A model generated the notes under the pieces. It was not told the origin of the DNA. It did no database searches and saw nothing but the letters and a program-made list of their open reading frames with translations. A program made the position numbers and the translations under genes. Below are positions 1 through 7,491 of a stretch of 64,000 nt of DNA, one piece after another. This DNA comes from ZC4RG30 sp963726085 (lineage in GTDB: Bacteria; Pseudomonadota; Gammaproteobacteria; Steroidobacterales; Steroidobacteraceae), in NCBI GenBank assembly GCA_963726085.1, contig CAVSAR010000001.1, positions 310,001 to 374,000 on the forward strand, read 5' to 3'. Each line of letters starts with the position of its first letter. Position 1 is the first letter of the stretch.

Positions 1-85
1 GCGCCTGGCGCGCCATGAAGGCACGTCGCGCTACGAGACGGTGGAGTTCAATCCCGAGGACTTCAAAGACTTCAAGCTCGACTAG
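1..85 (+). CDS. C-terminal end of an unrecognised protein (partial)
   Basis: An open frame enters from the left edge and ends at TAG (83-85), giving 27 residues rich in acidic, Phe and Lys residues and ending DFKDFKLD. No motif is present, so no function can be assigned. The stop sits inside a CTAG that also supplies the stop of the convergent gene at 82-471. The frame could be chance, but the tight convergent arrangement favours a real gene end. Confidence 0.45.
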   Translation, partial: RLARHEGTSRYETVEFNPEDFKDFKLD

Positions 86-471
86 CCGTCGCGCGCAAAC
101 AGCTTGACGATGGGCGACACCTTGATGATGGCGTTGGCCGGCTCCTTGCGTGGTTTACGGCGCGCGACCACCGTCGGGCGCGAGCGCGCCAGTGCGGCAA
201 ACGCCTGCACCACCAGGGTCGCGTGAACATCTGCTTCATCGTTGGACATCTTGCGCACCGAAGCCCGCACCACGCTCTCGCGCGGCAGTGGACGTTCGCG
301 ATTCAGCGCAGCGTGCAACTCGACGAACCCCGCGCGATAGCGCTCGGGAATATCCGACGCGTCGACGTTGGTCAGGAAGGTGGAATAGGCATCGGCCAGG
401 CGATCCTTGATCGGACCACTGCGCGACAATTTAACAGTTGCCTGCTGCAACCGATCCAGTACGTCATTCAT
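82..471 (-). CDS. Conserved-looking hypothetical protein, 129 aa
   Basis: A 129-residue soluble protein with no signal peptide or membrane segment. The N-terminal half looks helical and the middle is charged (RYRAGF, RERPLPRESVVRASVRK). A basic ARRKPRKEP stretch near residue 105 leads into a hydrophobic end. I do not recognise the family. The ATG start is well separated from the next plus-strand element. The stop overlaps that of the convergent gene at the left edge. Base composition matches the neighbours. Confidence 0.6.
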   Translation of the reverse strand: MNDVLDRLQQATVKLSRSGPIKDRLADAYSTFLTNVDASDIPERYRAGFVELHAALNRERPLPRESVVRASVRKMSNDEADVHATLVVQAFAALARSRPTVVARRKPRKEPANAIIKVSPIVKLFARDG

Positions 472-588
472 GTCCGGATTCCCACGCCAACTGCCACTGG
501 GTTGGTCTTTTTAGGCAAGAAACCTGATGCATTACATTAACTCTGCGCCATCATCACCCCGTTTCAAGTCAACGGGCTACGGCAGAAA

Positions 589-594
589 TATACT
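589..594 (+). promoter_or_regulatory. -10 element for the candidate 6S RNA
   Basis: TATACT lies 4 bases before the predicted 5' end of the structured RNA at 598. No good -35 is seen at 16-18 bases; the best upstream partial match is TTTCAA at 562-567, with too long a spacer. Support comes from its position against the RNA rather than from the hexamer alone. Confidence 0.4.
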
Positions 595-597
595 CTT

Positions 598-832
598 CAG
601 TGGTGGCTGCGCAAGACAGGGATTCCCTCAGGATCAGGACACCTTCGGGGCCAGGAGGGGCAGGGGACAGCCCCTTGGCCTTCCGTCGCCTCGACCCGGG
701 GCCTGAGGCTTCCCGGTGACAGCTGAAGCCACGAGGGTCGGGTCCATGCCCCAAGCCCCTCTTGGCAATCCCGGGCCCCCAAAGGGCATTACAGACGCAT
801 TGGGCACGATTGCGTGCCTGAGCCCTACTGAG
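598..832 (+). ncRNA. ssrS: Candidate 6S RNA (ssrS)
   Basis: This non-coding stretch folds by eye into one long rod, the architecture of 6S RNA, which binds sigma-70 RNA polymerase. The closing stem is 598-608 with 821-830 (10 pairs, one bulge). A large internal bubble follows, then a stem of about 15 pairs at 651-666 with 749-765, an inner stem 692-697/735-740, and a tip hairpin 707-712/725-730. The 3' side of the bubble holds a small hairpin, GGCACG-ATTG-CGTGCC, that can compete with GCGCA at 609-613. GCAAG on the 5' side and GGG..TTACAG on the 3' side resemble conserved 6S positions. The length of about 235 is at the long end. The usual zapA/ygfA neighbours are not visible, so identity is inferred from structure only. 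Confidence 0.5.
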
Positions 833-994
833 CCGCGCTCGTTACTGGGCCCCGGTCCGCCCGCCAAGCCTTCCTGCGAGGCGCGCCAATGTCAGTCGAC
901 GGCACCAGTGGCCCGTCTGTCAGCACAACCGCGGCCCGCACCGTTGATCTGAAAGGGTTGTGCCGCCCGACACCGACGCCTAGCGTATTGCGCA

Positions 995-2548
995 ATGAAC
1001 CCCAGGATCGAAGTTCCCGTCGGCAGGGGGCAGGCGCTTGCCGCGCTGCTGGTGGCCGTGCTTACGGGCTGCGGCGGCGGCGACGCCGCTGCACCGCCGC
1101 CTGCGGGCCCGCCCGTGTCAGGCCCCGCGTGGCCCACGTTCGGCGGCGACGCCCAGCATGCGGCGGCGGCGGCCGTCGCTGCCCAACCCCTGGACCGCAT
1201 CCTTTGGCAGACGCCGGTGGACAAATCCCCGCAGTACCAGGGCAGCGAACTGCTAACCCACTACGGCTCGCCGGTGATCTCGTCGAACAACACCGTGCTG
1301 GTCCCGCTCAAGACCACCGCCGCCGGCGGCTTTCGCTTCGAGGCCCGCAATGGGGCCAACGGCGTGCTGCTGTGGAGCGCCCCGAGCGATTACGTCGTGC
1401 CGCCACATGACTGGTTTCCCAGCTTCAACCTGACGCTTACCCAGGGTGGGCGCCTGTATGCGCCCGGCGCCGGCGGCAAGCTGTATGTGCGTGATGACGT
1501 GGATTCGACCACCGGCGCCATGCAAGTGGCCGTGTTCTATGGCGCTGATGTGTATGCCTCGTCAAAGAAGCAGCTGGACGATGCGATCATCATCAACACG
1601 CCCCTGACGGTCGACAGTGCCGGCAATGTGTACTTTGGGTTCATCGCCACCGCTGCAAACCCCGCTGGCCTGTCCAGCGGCATTGCGCGCCTGGCCGCAA
1701 ACGGCACGGGCACCTGGATTGCCGCCTCCGCGGCGGCCAACGACGCGGGCATCGACCGACCGGCCATGAACAGCGCACCGGCGCTGTCGCGCGACGGCTC
1801 GATCGTCTATGTCGCGGTCAGCAATGCCGCCGGTCAGGGATACCTGCTGGGCCTGGACAGCACGACGCTGACGCCCCTGGCGCACACGGCCTTGCTGGAT
1901 CCGGTGACCGGCGTCGCCGCCCTGGTCAACCCGGACGGTACCGCATCACCCACTGTAGGCCCCGACGGAGACGTGTACTTCGGGGTCATGGAATCCAATC
2001 CCCCGGCGCACAACGGTCGCGGCTGGCTGCTGCATTTCAACGGCGCCCTGACCCAGGCGAAGATTCCGGGCGGGTTCGGCTGGGATGACACCGCGTCCAT
2101 CGTCCCTGCGGCCGCGGTTGCGGCCTACACGGGAACGTCGGCCTACCTGATCGTGACCAAGTACAACAATTACGGTGGCATTGGCACGGGCGATGGCAAG
2201 AACCGCATGGCCGTGCTGGATCCAGGTCAGTCTGCGCCGGACCGGATCTCCGGTAATCCCACCATGCTAGAGGTCCTGACCGTCCTGGCACCCACCCCGG
2301 ATCCCGGCTACGCCGGAGGGGTGAAGGAATGGTGCGTCAATACGGCAATGGTCGACCCGCTGACCAAGTCGGTGCTGGTCAACAACGAGGACGGACAGAT
2401 GTACCGCTGGAGCCTGGTGACCAACACCCTGTCTGAACAGATCCGCTTCACCAACGGGTTGGGCGAATCCTATACGCCAACGGCCATCGGCCCGGACGGA
2501 GTCGTCTATGCCATCAACAATGCGGTGTTGTTCGCAGTGGGGCGCTAG
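995..2548 (+). CDS. PQQ-type beta-propeller lipoprotein
   Basis: The 517-residue protein begins with a lipoprotein signal ending LTGC (Cys26), then a Gly/Ala/Pro linker. The rest is repeated beta-propeller blades with motifs such as GNVYFGF, GSIVYVAVS, GDVYFGVM and DGVVYAINN. This matches the quinoprotein/PQQ-like repeat fold used as a scaffold or dehydrogenase-like domain. No catalytic PQQ-binding set could be identified, so an enzymatic role is not claimed. It is probably anchored to the outer membrane facing the periplasm. The ATG has no obvious Shine-Dalgarno. A strong hairpin at 2571-2596 follows the stop. Confidence 0.75.
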   Translation: MNPRIEVPVGRGQALAALLVAVLTGCGGGDAAAPPPAGPPVSGPAWPTFGGDAQHAAAAAVAAQPLDRILWQTPVDKSPQYQGSELLTHYGSPVISSNNTVLVPLKTTAAGGFRFEARNGANGVLLWSAPSDYVVPPHDWFPSFNLTLTQGGRLYAPGAGGKLYVRDDVDSTTGAMQVAVFYGADVYASSKKQLDDAIIINTPLTVDSAGNVYFGFIATAANPAGLSSGIARLAANGTGTWIAASAAANDAGIDRPAMNSAPALSRDGSIVYVAVSNAAGQGYLLGLDSTTLTPLAHTALLDPVTGVAALVNPDGTASPTVGPDGDVYFGVMESNPPAHNGRGWLLHFNGALTQAKIPGGFGWDDTASIVPAAAVAAYTGTSAYLIVTKYNNYGGIGTGDGKNRMAVLDPGQSAPDRISGNPTMLEVLTVLAPTPDPGYAGGVKEWCVNTAMVDPLTKSVLVNNEDGQMYRWSLVTNTLSEQIRFTNGLGESYTPTAIGPDGVVYAINNAVLFAVGR

Positions 2549-2570
2549 CGCGCGGCTGCTTTAGTTGCGG

Positions 2571-2596
2571 ACGCGGTCCCGGAATCGGGACCGTGT
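2571..2596 (+). terminator. Hairpin terminator between convergent genes
   Basis: An 11-pair stem (2571-2581 with 2586-2596, one G-U) with a GAAT loop lies 22 bases after the beta-propeller stop and 19 bases beyond the convergent PEP-CTERM stop, so it can serve both transcripts. The plus side continues TTG rather than a clear T-tract. Confidence 0.5.
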
Positions 2597-2615
2597 TTGT
2601 GCGAGTTACCCTGCT

Positions 2616-3152
2616 TCAGATTCTGACGCGGCGGCGCATGCCCAGCGCCATGGCCACCAGGCCCAAGCCCATCAGCGCCAGCGTGCCCGGCTCGGGGACG
2701 GCAGTAGCGTCGTGGATGTAGACATTAAGGTGCGACAGGCCGCCGGCCGGATTGCCAATCGCCCAGTCTGCGGTGCTCCAAGTGCCGCCGGTGGTGTCGA
2801 GCACGTCGAATTTGTATGCACCCCAATACGTCGCCTGCTTCAGGGTCACCACGAAGCTATTGGTCGACAACCCAGGGGCAGTCCATGTGCCCGAATCCAC
2901 ATCGGCGCTGGCCCCGCTAAGCAGCGAATAGCCACCACCGAAAATATTGTTGATCTCAGCCAGGCTGTCATTTTGTCCACCGCCAGAACCGGTAAACAGG
3001 CCTTCGCAGGTAGAGGCAACGTGGGCGCCATTGGTCACGTCGTTGACATTGCAGCCCCCGACATCCGAGATGACGTAGGCAGCCGAAGCGGTGGTGCCAA
3101 TGCCAAGGGACAGGCCCGCAATGGCTGCAGCAACACACAATTTCATCTTCAT
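2616..3152 (-). CDS. PEP-CTERM sorting-domain protein, copy 1
   Basis: A 178-residue secreted protein. It has a signal peptide (about residues 1-23, ending TASA) and an extracellular region with a Cys pair (GGCNVNDV ... CEGLFTG) and a Gly-rich GSGGGQND segment. The C-terminus carries VPEPG, a hydrophobic helix and RRR. VPEPG-helix-Arg is the sorting signal removed by exosortase in exopolysaccharide-producing bacteria. The start is set at the ATG at 3152, with GGAG 8 bases upstream and the same start as the paralogue at 3535-4104; an upstream TTG gives five extra residues. A consensus sigma-54 promoter (3216-3231) lies about 65 bases upstream. No exosortase gene is in the window. The specific function is unknown. 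Confidence 0.9.
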   Translation of the reverse strand: MKMKLCVAAAIAGLSLGIGTTASAAYVISDVGGCNVNDVTNGAHVASTCEGLFTGSGGGQNDSLAEINNIFGGGYSLLSGASADVDSGTWTAPGLSTNSFVVTLKQATYWGAYKFDVLDTTGGTWSTADWAIGNPAGGLSHLNVYIHDATAVPEPGTLALMGLGLVAMALGMRRRVRI

Positions 3153-3215
3153 TCGTTCGCTCTCCAAGTATCACCAAAGGTGTCAGGCTTTCGCCGACGG
3201 TTGCAATAATGGACG

Positions 3216-3231
3216 AGCAAGCATCGTGCCA
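3216..3231 (-). promoter_or_regulatory. Sigma-54 (-24/-12) promoter of PEP-CTERM copy 1
   Basis: On the minus strand this reads TGGCACG-ATGC-TTGCT, an exact match to the RpoN consensus TGGCACG-N4-TTGCW. It predicts a start near 3205 and a leader of about 50 bases. PEP-CTERM regulons driven by RpoN with a PrsK/PrsR-type two-component pair are known from other bacteria; neither regulator gene is in the window. Confidence 0.85.
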
Positions 3232-3254
3232 TCTAATTGTTTATTGTTATTATT

Positions 3255-3267
3255 CAATAGCTTGATT
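3255..3267 (-). promoter_or_regulatory. Possible IHF site between enhancer and promoter
   Basis: The minus strand reads AATCAAGCTATTG, matching the IHF consensus WATCAA-N4-TTR, beside an AT-rich run. It lies between the sigma-54 promoter and the far-upstream element, where IHF bending helps many RpoN promoters. The second copy of this region keeps the AT-rich run but not a full IHF match. Confidence 0.4.
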
Positions 3268-3305
3268 GAAAACCCGACTCCATTCGTCAGTATCCTGGAA
3301 GGGTG

Positions 3306-3323
3306 ACTGTAAGGTGCACCGAC
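3306..3323 (-). promoter_or_regulatory. Candidate enhancer-binding element, copy 1
   Basis: The 18-mer read on the plus strand as ACTGTAAGGTGCACCGAC recurs at 4255-4272 with 16 of 18 bases identical. Its near edge is 75 bases from the sigma-54 box here and 74 bases in copy 2. Conserved sequence and spacing in otherwise diverged DNA suggest a site for an RpoN activator. Which protein binds is not known from the sequence. Confidence 0.55.
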
Positions 3324-3489
3324 GATGTTTTCGCGCCTGCCAGCAGATCCGGGCGAGGGCCGGCGACCCCATCGCCCGCGACGCTCAAGGTCGCGCTCAC
3401 GGGGGCTACGCCAGAAATCCCTCGTCAAGGCCAATAAAGACCCCAGCAGCACGTCGAAGTGAGGGCACAAACCAAGGACCTGGGGCCGA

Positions 3490-3520
3490 AGGACCGACTG
3501 CAGGCGAGCAGTGCGGTCCT
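3490..3520 (-). terminator. Hairpin after PEP-CTERM copy 2
   Basis: A 12-pair stem with one bulged G (3490-3501 with 3508-3520) and a 6-base loop lies about 15 bases downstream of the copy 2 stop on the minus strand. No T-tract follows. The rest of 3324-3489 holds no gene or repeat that I can see. Confidence 0.4.
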
Positions 3521-3534
3521 AGGATCGGGACTGC

Positions 3535-4104
3535 CTAGGCCGCGAGGGGACAGGCTTTCAGGCCCCTGACGCGGCGGCGCATGCCCAGCGCCATGCCCAC
3601 CAGGCCCAAGCCCACCAGCGCCAGCGTGCCCGGTTCCGGGACGGCGGCGGTAGCGCGGGTATAGATATTCAGATGCGACAGGCCGCCGGCTGGATTGCCT
3701 ATGGCCCAATCTTCAGTACTGAAGCTGCCACTGGTTCCGGAGAGCACATCGAACTTGTATGCACCCCAGTACGTCGCCTGCTTGAGCGTCACTATGAAAT
3801 CGCCGGTTGCCAGCAACGGGGCGCTCCACGTGTCCGAATCCACATCCGCGACCACCCCGGAGCCGCCTCCGAACAGCGAATAGCCGCCACCGAAACGAGC
3901 GTTGATTTCATCCACGCTGTCGTTTTGTCCACCGCCGGAACCGGTAAACAGGCCCTGGCAGGAAGCGGCCGCATGGGTGCCATCGGTCACGTCGTTGACG
4001 TTGCAGCCTCCGACATCCGTGATCATGTAGGCCGCTGACGCGGTGGTGCCGATCCCAAGGGAAAGGCCCGCAATGACTGCAGCAACGTAAAGTTTTGTTT
4101 TCAT
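3535..4104 (-). CDS. PEP-CTERM sorting-domain protein, copy 2
   Basis: A 189-residue paralogue of the protein at 2616-3152, near-identical in signal peptide (AGLSLGIGTTASAAY), in the Cys pair and GSGGGQND block, in LKQATYWGAYKFDVL, and in the VPEPGTLAL sorting signal. It differs by a short insertion (FGGGSGVVADV) and by 11 residues after RRR (VRGLKACPLAA), where copy 1 stops at VRI. It has its own sigma-54 promoter and leader of the same length, so it is separately transcribed. It is expected to be exported and handled by an exosortase encoded elsewhere. The extended tail may be loss of the original stop. Confidence 0.9.
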   Translation of the reverse strand: MKTKLYVAAVIAGLSLGIGTTASAAYMITDVGGCNVNDVTDGTHAAASCQGLFTGSGGGQNDSVDEINARFGGGYSLFGGGSGVVADVDSDTWSAPLLATGDFIVTLKQATYWGAYKFDVLSGTSGSFSTEDWAIGNPAGGLSHLNIYTRATAAVPEPGTLALVGLGLVGMALGMRRRVRGLKACPLAA

Positions 4105-4165
4105 TGGCGCGCGCTCCGTGTGGCCAAAGACGTCAGGCTATTAACCGTCTCTTGACCATAAGGCG

Positions 4166-4181
4166 AGCAAGCACCGTGCCA
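4166..4181 (-). promoter_or_regulatory. Sigma-54 (-24/-12) promoter of PEP-CTERM copy 2
   Basis: The minus strand reads TGGCACG-GTGC-TTGCT, again a full match to the RpoN consensus. The predicted start near 4155 gives a leader of about 50 bases before the ATG at 4104, the same geometry as copy 1. Confidence 0.85.
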
Positions 4182-4254
4182 TCCACCCCTTTATTTTTAA
4201 TATTCAATGTCTTGCACTGATATCGCTGCCCGTTTCTCAGAATCAGGCGCGGCA

Positions 4255-4272
4255 ACTGTAAAATGCACCGAC
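4255..4272 (-). promoter_or_regulatory. Candidate enhancer-binding element, copy 2
   Basis: ACTGTAAAATGCACCGAC (plus strand) matches the element at 3306-3323 at 16 of 18 positions and lies 74 bases beyond the sigma-54 box. It sits directly against the hairpin that ends the efflux operon. Confidence 0.55.
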
Positions 4273-4275
4273 ATG

Positions 4276-4298
4276 CTGCCTTGCGTCAATCAAGGCAG
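4276..4298 (-). terminator. Hairpin at the end of the efflux operon
   Basis: A perfect 8-pair stem (CTGCCTTG at 4276-4283 with CAAGGCAG at 4291-4298) and a 7-base loop span the stop codon of the RND pump. The minus strand then has TTTT about 13 bases on. It would insulate the PEP-CTERM control region from read-through. Confidence 0.45.
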
Positions 4299-7200
4299 AT
4301 CGGGGCTGGGAACGCCGCGCCCCAAGCCGCGCGTGGCGAATCTGAAGGCTGCGCGCACAAACAGCAAAGTCAGGAATGCCTCGCCAAAGGTCATCAGGAA
4401 CCCCAGCAGCGCTCCGTGCTGCGCGCTGCGGCGCTCGAACTTGGCGTGCATGCGCTCGCGGGCCAGCTCGATGCTGTCGTAGAAAGTCGGGATCACCAGC
4501 AGTGTAAGAAATGTCGACGTAATGACTCCCCCGATAATGGCCACGGCCATGGGGCTGTAGAACTCCGCCCCGGCGCCCATTCCCACGGCCACCGGCATCA
4601 TGCCGGCCACCAGCGCGAAGGTGGTCATCAGGATGGGGCGCAGGCGCTTGCGGCCTGCATTCATCAGCGCCTGCTCGCGATCGACGCCTCGTTCCTCCTC
4701 CTTGCGCGTGGCGTCCAGCAGCAGGATGGCGTTCTTGGCCACCAACCCCATCAGCATGATCACCCCGATCAGGCTCATCAGGTTGAGCGAGCCGCCGGTC
4801 AGCAGCAGTGCCACCACCACGCCGATCAACGACAACGGCAGCGACAGCATGACGGGCAGGGGGGCGGTGAACGATCCGAACTGCACCACGAGCACCAGGT
4901 ACATCACCGCGATACCCATGAGCAGCGCGATGCCCATTTCGCTGAAGATTTCCTGCTGGCTGCGCGAGGCACCGCCCAACGAGATGCCAAAGCCAGTCGG
5001 AAAATCCGTCTGCCTGGCGATCTTCATCGCGTCGGAGGTGACTTCGCCGGAGCCGCGCCCCTGTACATTGGCTGACACCGTCACGGTGCGCTTGCCGTCC
5101 AGGTGCTGGATGCGCGACGGACCCTTGTCCATGGTGATGTTGGCGATCTGTTCCAGGGGCACCAGCGTGTTGCTGCCGCCCACGGCAACCGGCAGGCGCT
5201 CGATATTGGAGGCGTCCACCCGGTCGTCCGGGTGCAGCCGAACCGCCACATCGCGCGACTCGCCGGTGGGATCCACCCAGTCGCCGACTTCCACGCCAGC
5301 GAAGGCCACGCGCAGGGCCTGCGCCGCGTCATCCACCGATATGCCCAGCTGGTTGGCGAGACCGCGATCCAGCTCGATGCGCAGCTCGTCCTGCGGTCCC
5401 TGCTCGGACAGCCCGATATCCACGGCGCCGGGCACCTTGGCCATCTTGGCCATGAAATCGGTAGTGATCTCCATCAGGCGCCGCGAGTCCGGCCCGTAGA
5501 ACTGGATCTGCACCGGCTTTTGCGCGCCATTGTTCAGGTCATCGAGCACCACGTACTCGGCACCCACCAGCTGCGCCAGGCTCTTGCGCAGCTGGTCGGC
5601 AATCTGTCCACCCGACCGCTTGCGCTCGGTGCTGCGACCCAGGTCCACATACACGCGCCCGCCACCGGAATTGGCGTAGGTATTGGTGGCCCGGGTCTCG
5701 GGAATCTTGCGCGCCAGCTCCGCTGCCTTCTCCACCTTGAGCTTTGCATACTCAAGGCTGGCGCTGGAGGGCGTGCGCACCTGCACCGCGATCATGTTGC
5801 CATCGGTCTTCGGCAGAAAATCCGTGCGCCCGATGGAGTACTGCAGCGTCAGCGCGATGGCGAGGGTCACAACGGCGATGACCGCCATCCACTTACGGTG
5901 ATGCAGCGCCCAGGCAATGAGTCGTCCGTAGCGATCGGCCTGGTGGTCGAACCATCGGTTGAATCGCGCCAGCACCCTGCCCAGGCCGTGATGCTCGCGC
6001 TTCTCATAGCCTGGAGGGTCGCCCCAGTACGCCGACAACATCGGATCCAGCGTGAAGGAGATAAACAGGCTCACCAGCACCGAGGTGGTGACCGTCACGG
6101 CGAAGGGCCGGAACCATTCGCCGGCCTCGCCACTCATGAACGCCACCGGCACGAACACGGCCATGATCGAGAACGTGGTCGCAGCCACTGCCAGCCCGAT
6201 TTCTGCCGTGCCGTTGCGCGCCGCGGCGACCCGGTCTTCACCGCGCTCCAGGTGGCGCATGATGTTTTCGCGCACCACGATCGCGTCGTCTATCAACACG
6301 CCGATGGCCAGCGACAGCCCCAGCAGCGTCATGAAGTTCAGCGTAAATCCGGCCAGCCACACCGCGATGAACGCCGTAACGGCCGACGTCGGCAGCGACA
6401 GGGCCGTGATCAAGGTCGAGCGCCAGGAGTTGAGGAAGGCATAGACCACCAAAACGGTGAGCCCGGCGCCCAGAATCAGGGCCTCGATTACATTCATCAG
6501 GTACAGGTTGGCCTCGTCGCCGCCGTCCTGGGTGACCACCAGGTCCGTGCCGCGGGGCAGCTCGGTCTTGATCTGCTTGACCAGGGTGCGCACTGCCTTG
6601 GCCACCGACACGGTGCTGGCATCGCGCGAGCGGGTAATGGAAATACCCACGTTGGGATGCGCATTGCGCAGGCTGTAGCCGCTGACTTCGGCAAAGCCGT
6701 CCTGCACGGTGGCCACCTGGCCCAGGCGCACGATCTCATCGCCATTGCGGCGCAGGACAATGTCCTCGAACTCGCGTGGGGATTCGATGCGCCCCACGAG
6801 GCGGATGCTCTGTTCGTCCAGGTCGCCCTTGACCCGGCCCACCGGCGCGGTGGTGTTTTGTCGCCGCAGCGCACCCACCACGTCGGCCACCGAGACGTTG
6901 TACTCACGCAGCTTCTGCGCATGCAGCAGTACCGACAGTTCCCGGCGCAGTGATCCGTTCACGTCCACGGTCGACACGCCATTGATGGCGCGGAAGCGAT
7001 CGGCCAGCTGGTCTTCGGCCAGGCGCGAGATCTCCGCCAGCGTCGCGTTCTCCGAGGACAGCGACAGCTGCATCACCGGCTCGGCCGACGGATCCTGCCG
7101 GAACAGCACCGGCTCGCGCATTTCCAGCGGCAGCTTGTAGCGCACCGTGCCTATGGCATTGCGCACCTCATCGGCCGCTTCCACCAGGTCCTTCTTGTAG

Positions 7201-7487
7201 TTGAAGGTGATGACGATCTGGGCGCTGCCCTCGTTGGCCGTCGAATGGATCTCGTACACCTGCGGAATGCTCTGCAGGGACTTCTCGACCCGGTTGATGA
7301 CCTCCCGCTCCACGGTCTCGGGCGATGCGCCAGGGTAGGGGATCTGCACCACCAGCACCGGCTGCTGCACATCGGGCAGGGGATTGACCCGCAGGTTCTT
7401 GATGGCCAGCAGCCCCAGGCACATCAGCACGATGATGATGGCCACCGTGGTGACCGGCTGCTTGATGCTGAAATTGGAAAGAAACAC
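4290..7487 (-). CDS. RND-family multidrug efflux transporter (HAE1 type)
   Basis: A 1065-residue inner-membrane proton antiporter of the AcrB/MexB family, usual length about 1040. It has TM1 (residues 10-30), two large periplasmic loops, and a DD pair in IGVLIDDAIVVREN in TM4. GLVAKNAILLLD supplies the matching TM10 lysine. Together these are the proton relay of the family. It should export drugs or toxic organics together with the adaptor at 7492-8619, 4 bases upstream in the same operon. No TolC-type outer-membrane channel is encoded nearby. The C-terminus has an extra hydrophobic stretch (LLGFLMTFGEAFLTLLFV) after the last conserved helix, so the pump is slightly longer than typical. Confidence 0.93.
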   Translation of the reverse strand: MFLSNFSIKQPVTTVAIIIVLMCLGLLAIKNLRVNPLPDVQQPVLVVQIPYPGASPETVEREVINRVEKSLQSIPQVYEIHSTANEGSAQIVITFNYKKDLVEAADEVRNAIGTVRYKLPLEMREPVLFRQDPSAEPVMQLSLSSENATLAEISRLAEDQLADRFRAINGVSTVDVNGSLRRELSVLLHAQKLREYNVSVADVVGALRRQNTTAPVGRVKGDLDEQSIRLVGRIESPREFEDIVLRRNGDEIVRLGQVATVQDGFAEVSGYSLRNAHPNVGISITRSRDASTVSVAKAVRTLVKQIKTELPRGTDLVVTQDGGDEANLYLMNVIEALILGAGLTVLVVYAFLNSWRSTLITALSLPTSAVTAFIAVWLAGFTLNFMTLLGLSLAIGVLIDDAIVVRENIMRHLERGEDRVAAARNGTAEIGLAVAATTFSIMAVFVPVAFMSGEAGEWFRPFAVTVTTSVLVSLFISFTLDPMLSAYWGDPPGYEKREHHGLGRVLARFNRWFDHQADRYGRLIAWALHHRKWMAVIAVVTLAIALTLQYSIGRTDFLPKTDGNMIAVQVRTPSSASLEYAKLKVEKAAELARKIPETRATNTYANSGGGRVYVDLGRSTERKRSGGQIADQLRKSLAQLVGAEYVVLDDLNNGAQKPVQIQFYGPDSRRLMEITTDFMAKMAKVPGAVDIGLSEQGPQDELRIELDRGLANQLGISVDDAAQALRVAFAGVEVGDWVDPTGESRDVAVRLHPDDRVDASNIERLPVAVGGSNTLVPLEQIANITMDKGPSRIQHLDGKRTVTVSANVQGRGSGEVTSDAMKIARQTDFPTGFGISLGGASRSQQEIFSEMGIALLMGIAVMYLVLVVQFGSFTAPLPVMLSLPLSLIGVVVALLLTGGSLNLMSLIGVIMLMGLVAKNAILLLDATRKEEERGVDREQALMNAGRKRLRPILMTTFALVAGMMPVAVGMGAGAEFYSPMAVAIIGGVITSTFLTLLVIPTFYDSIELARERMHAKFERRSAQHGALLGFLMTFGEAFLTLLFVRAAFRFATRGLGRGVPSPDLP

Positions 7488-7491
7488 GCGC

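Larger units (their letters stand above)
2616..4272 (-). repeat. Tandem duplication of PEP-CTERM gene plus its control region
   Basis: Two direct units, 2616-3323 and 3535-4272, each hold a PEP-CTERM gene, a sigma-54 promoter, an AT-rich stretch with ATTCAAT, and an 18-base upstream element at matching spacing. Similarity falls off just beyond the 18-mer. The about 210 bases between units (3324-3534) are unrelated to the sequence beyond unit 2. Confidence 0.8.

Noticed and set aside
5103..6953. Long open frame antisense to the RND pump
   Set aside because: His/Gln-rich with no domain, mirror of a well supported conserved gene; high GC makes such frames common. The same applies to long antisense frames near 18086-19270, 34581-35798, 45218-48362 and 56268-60221.
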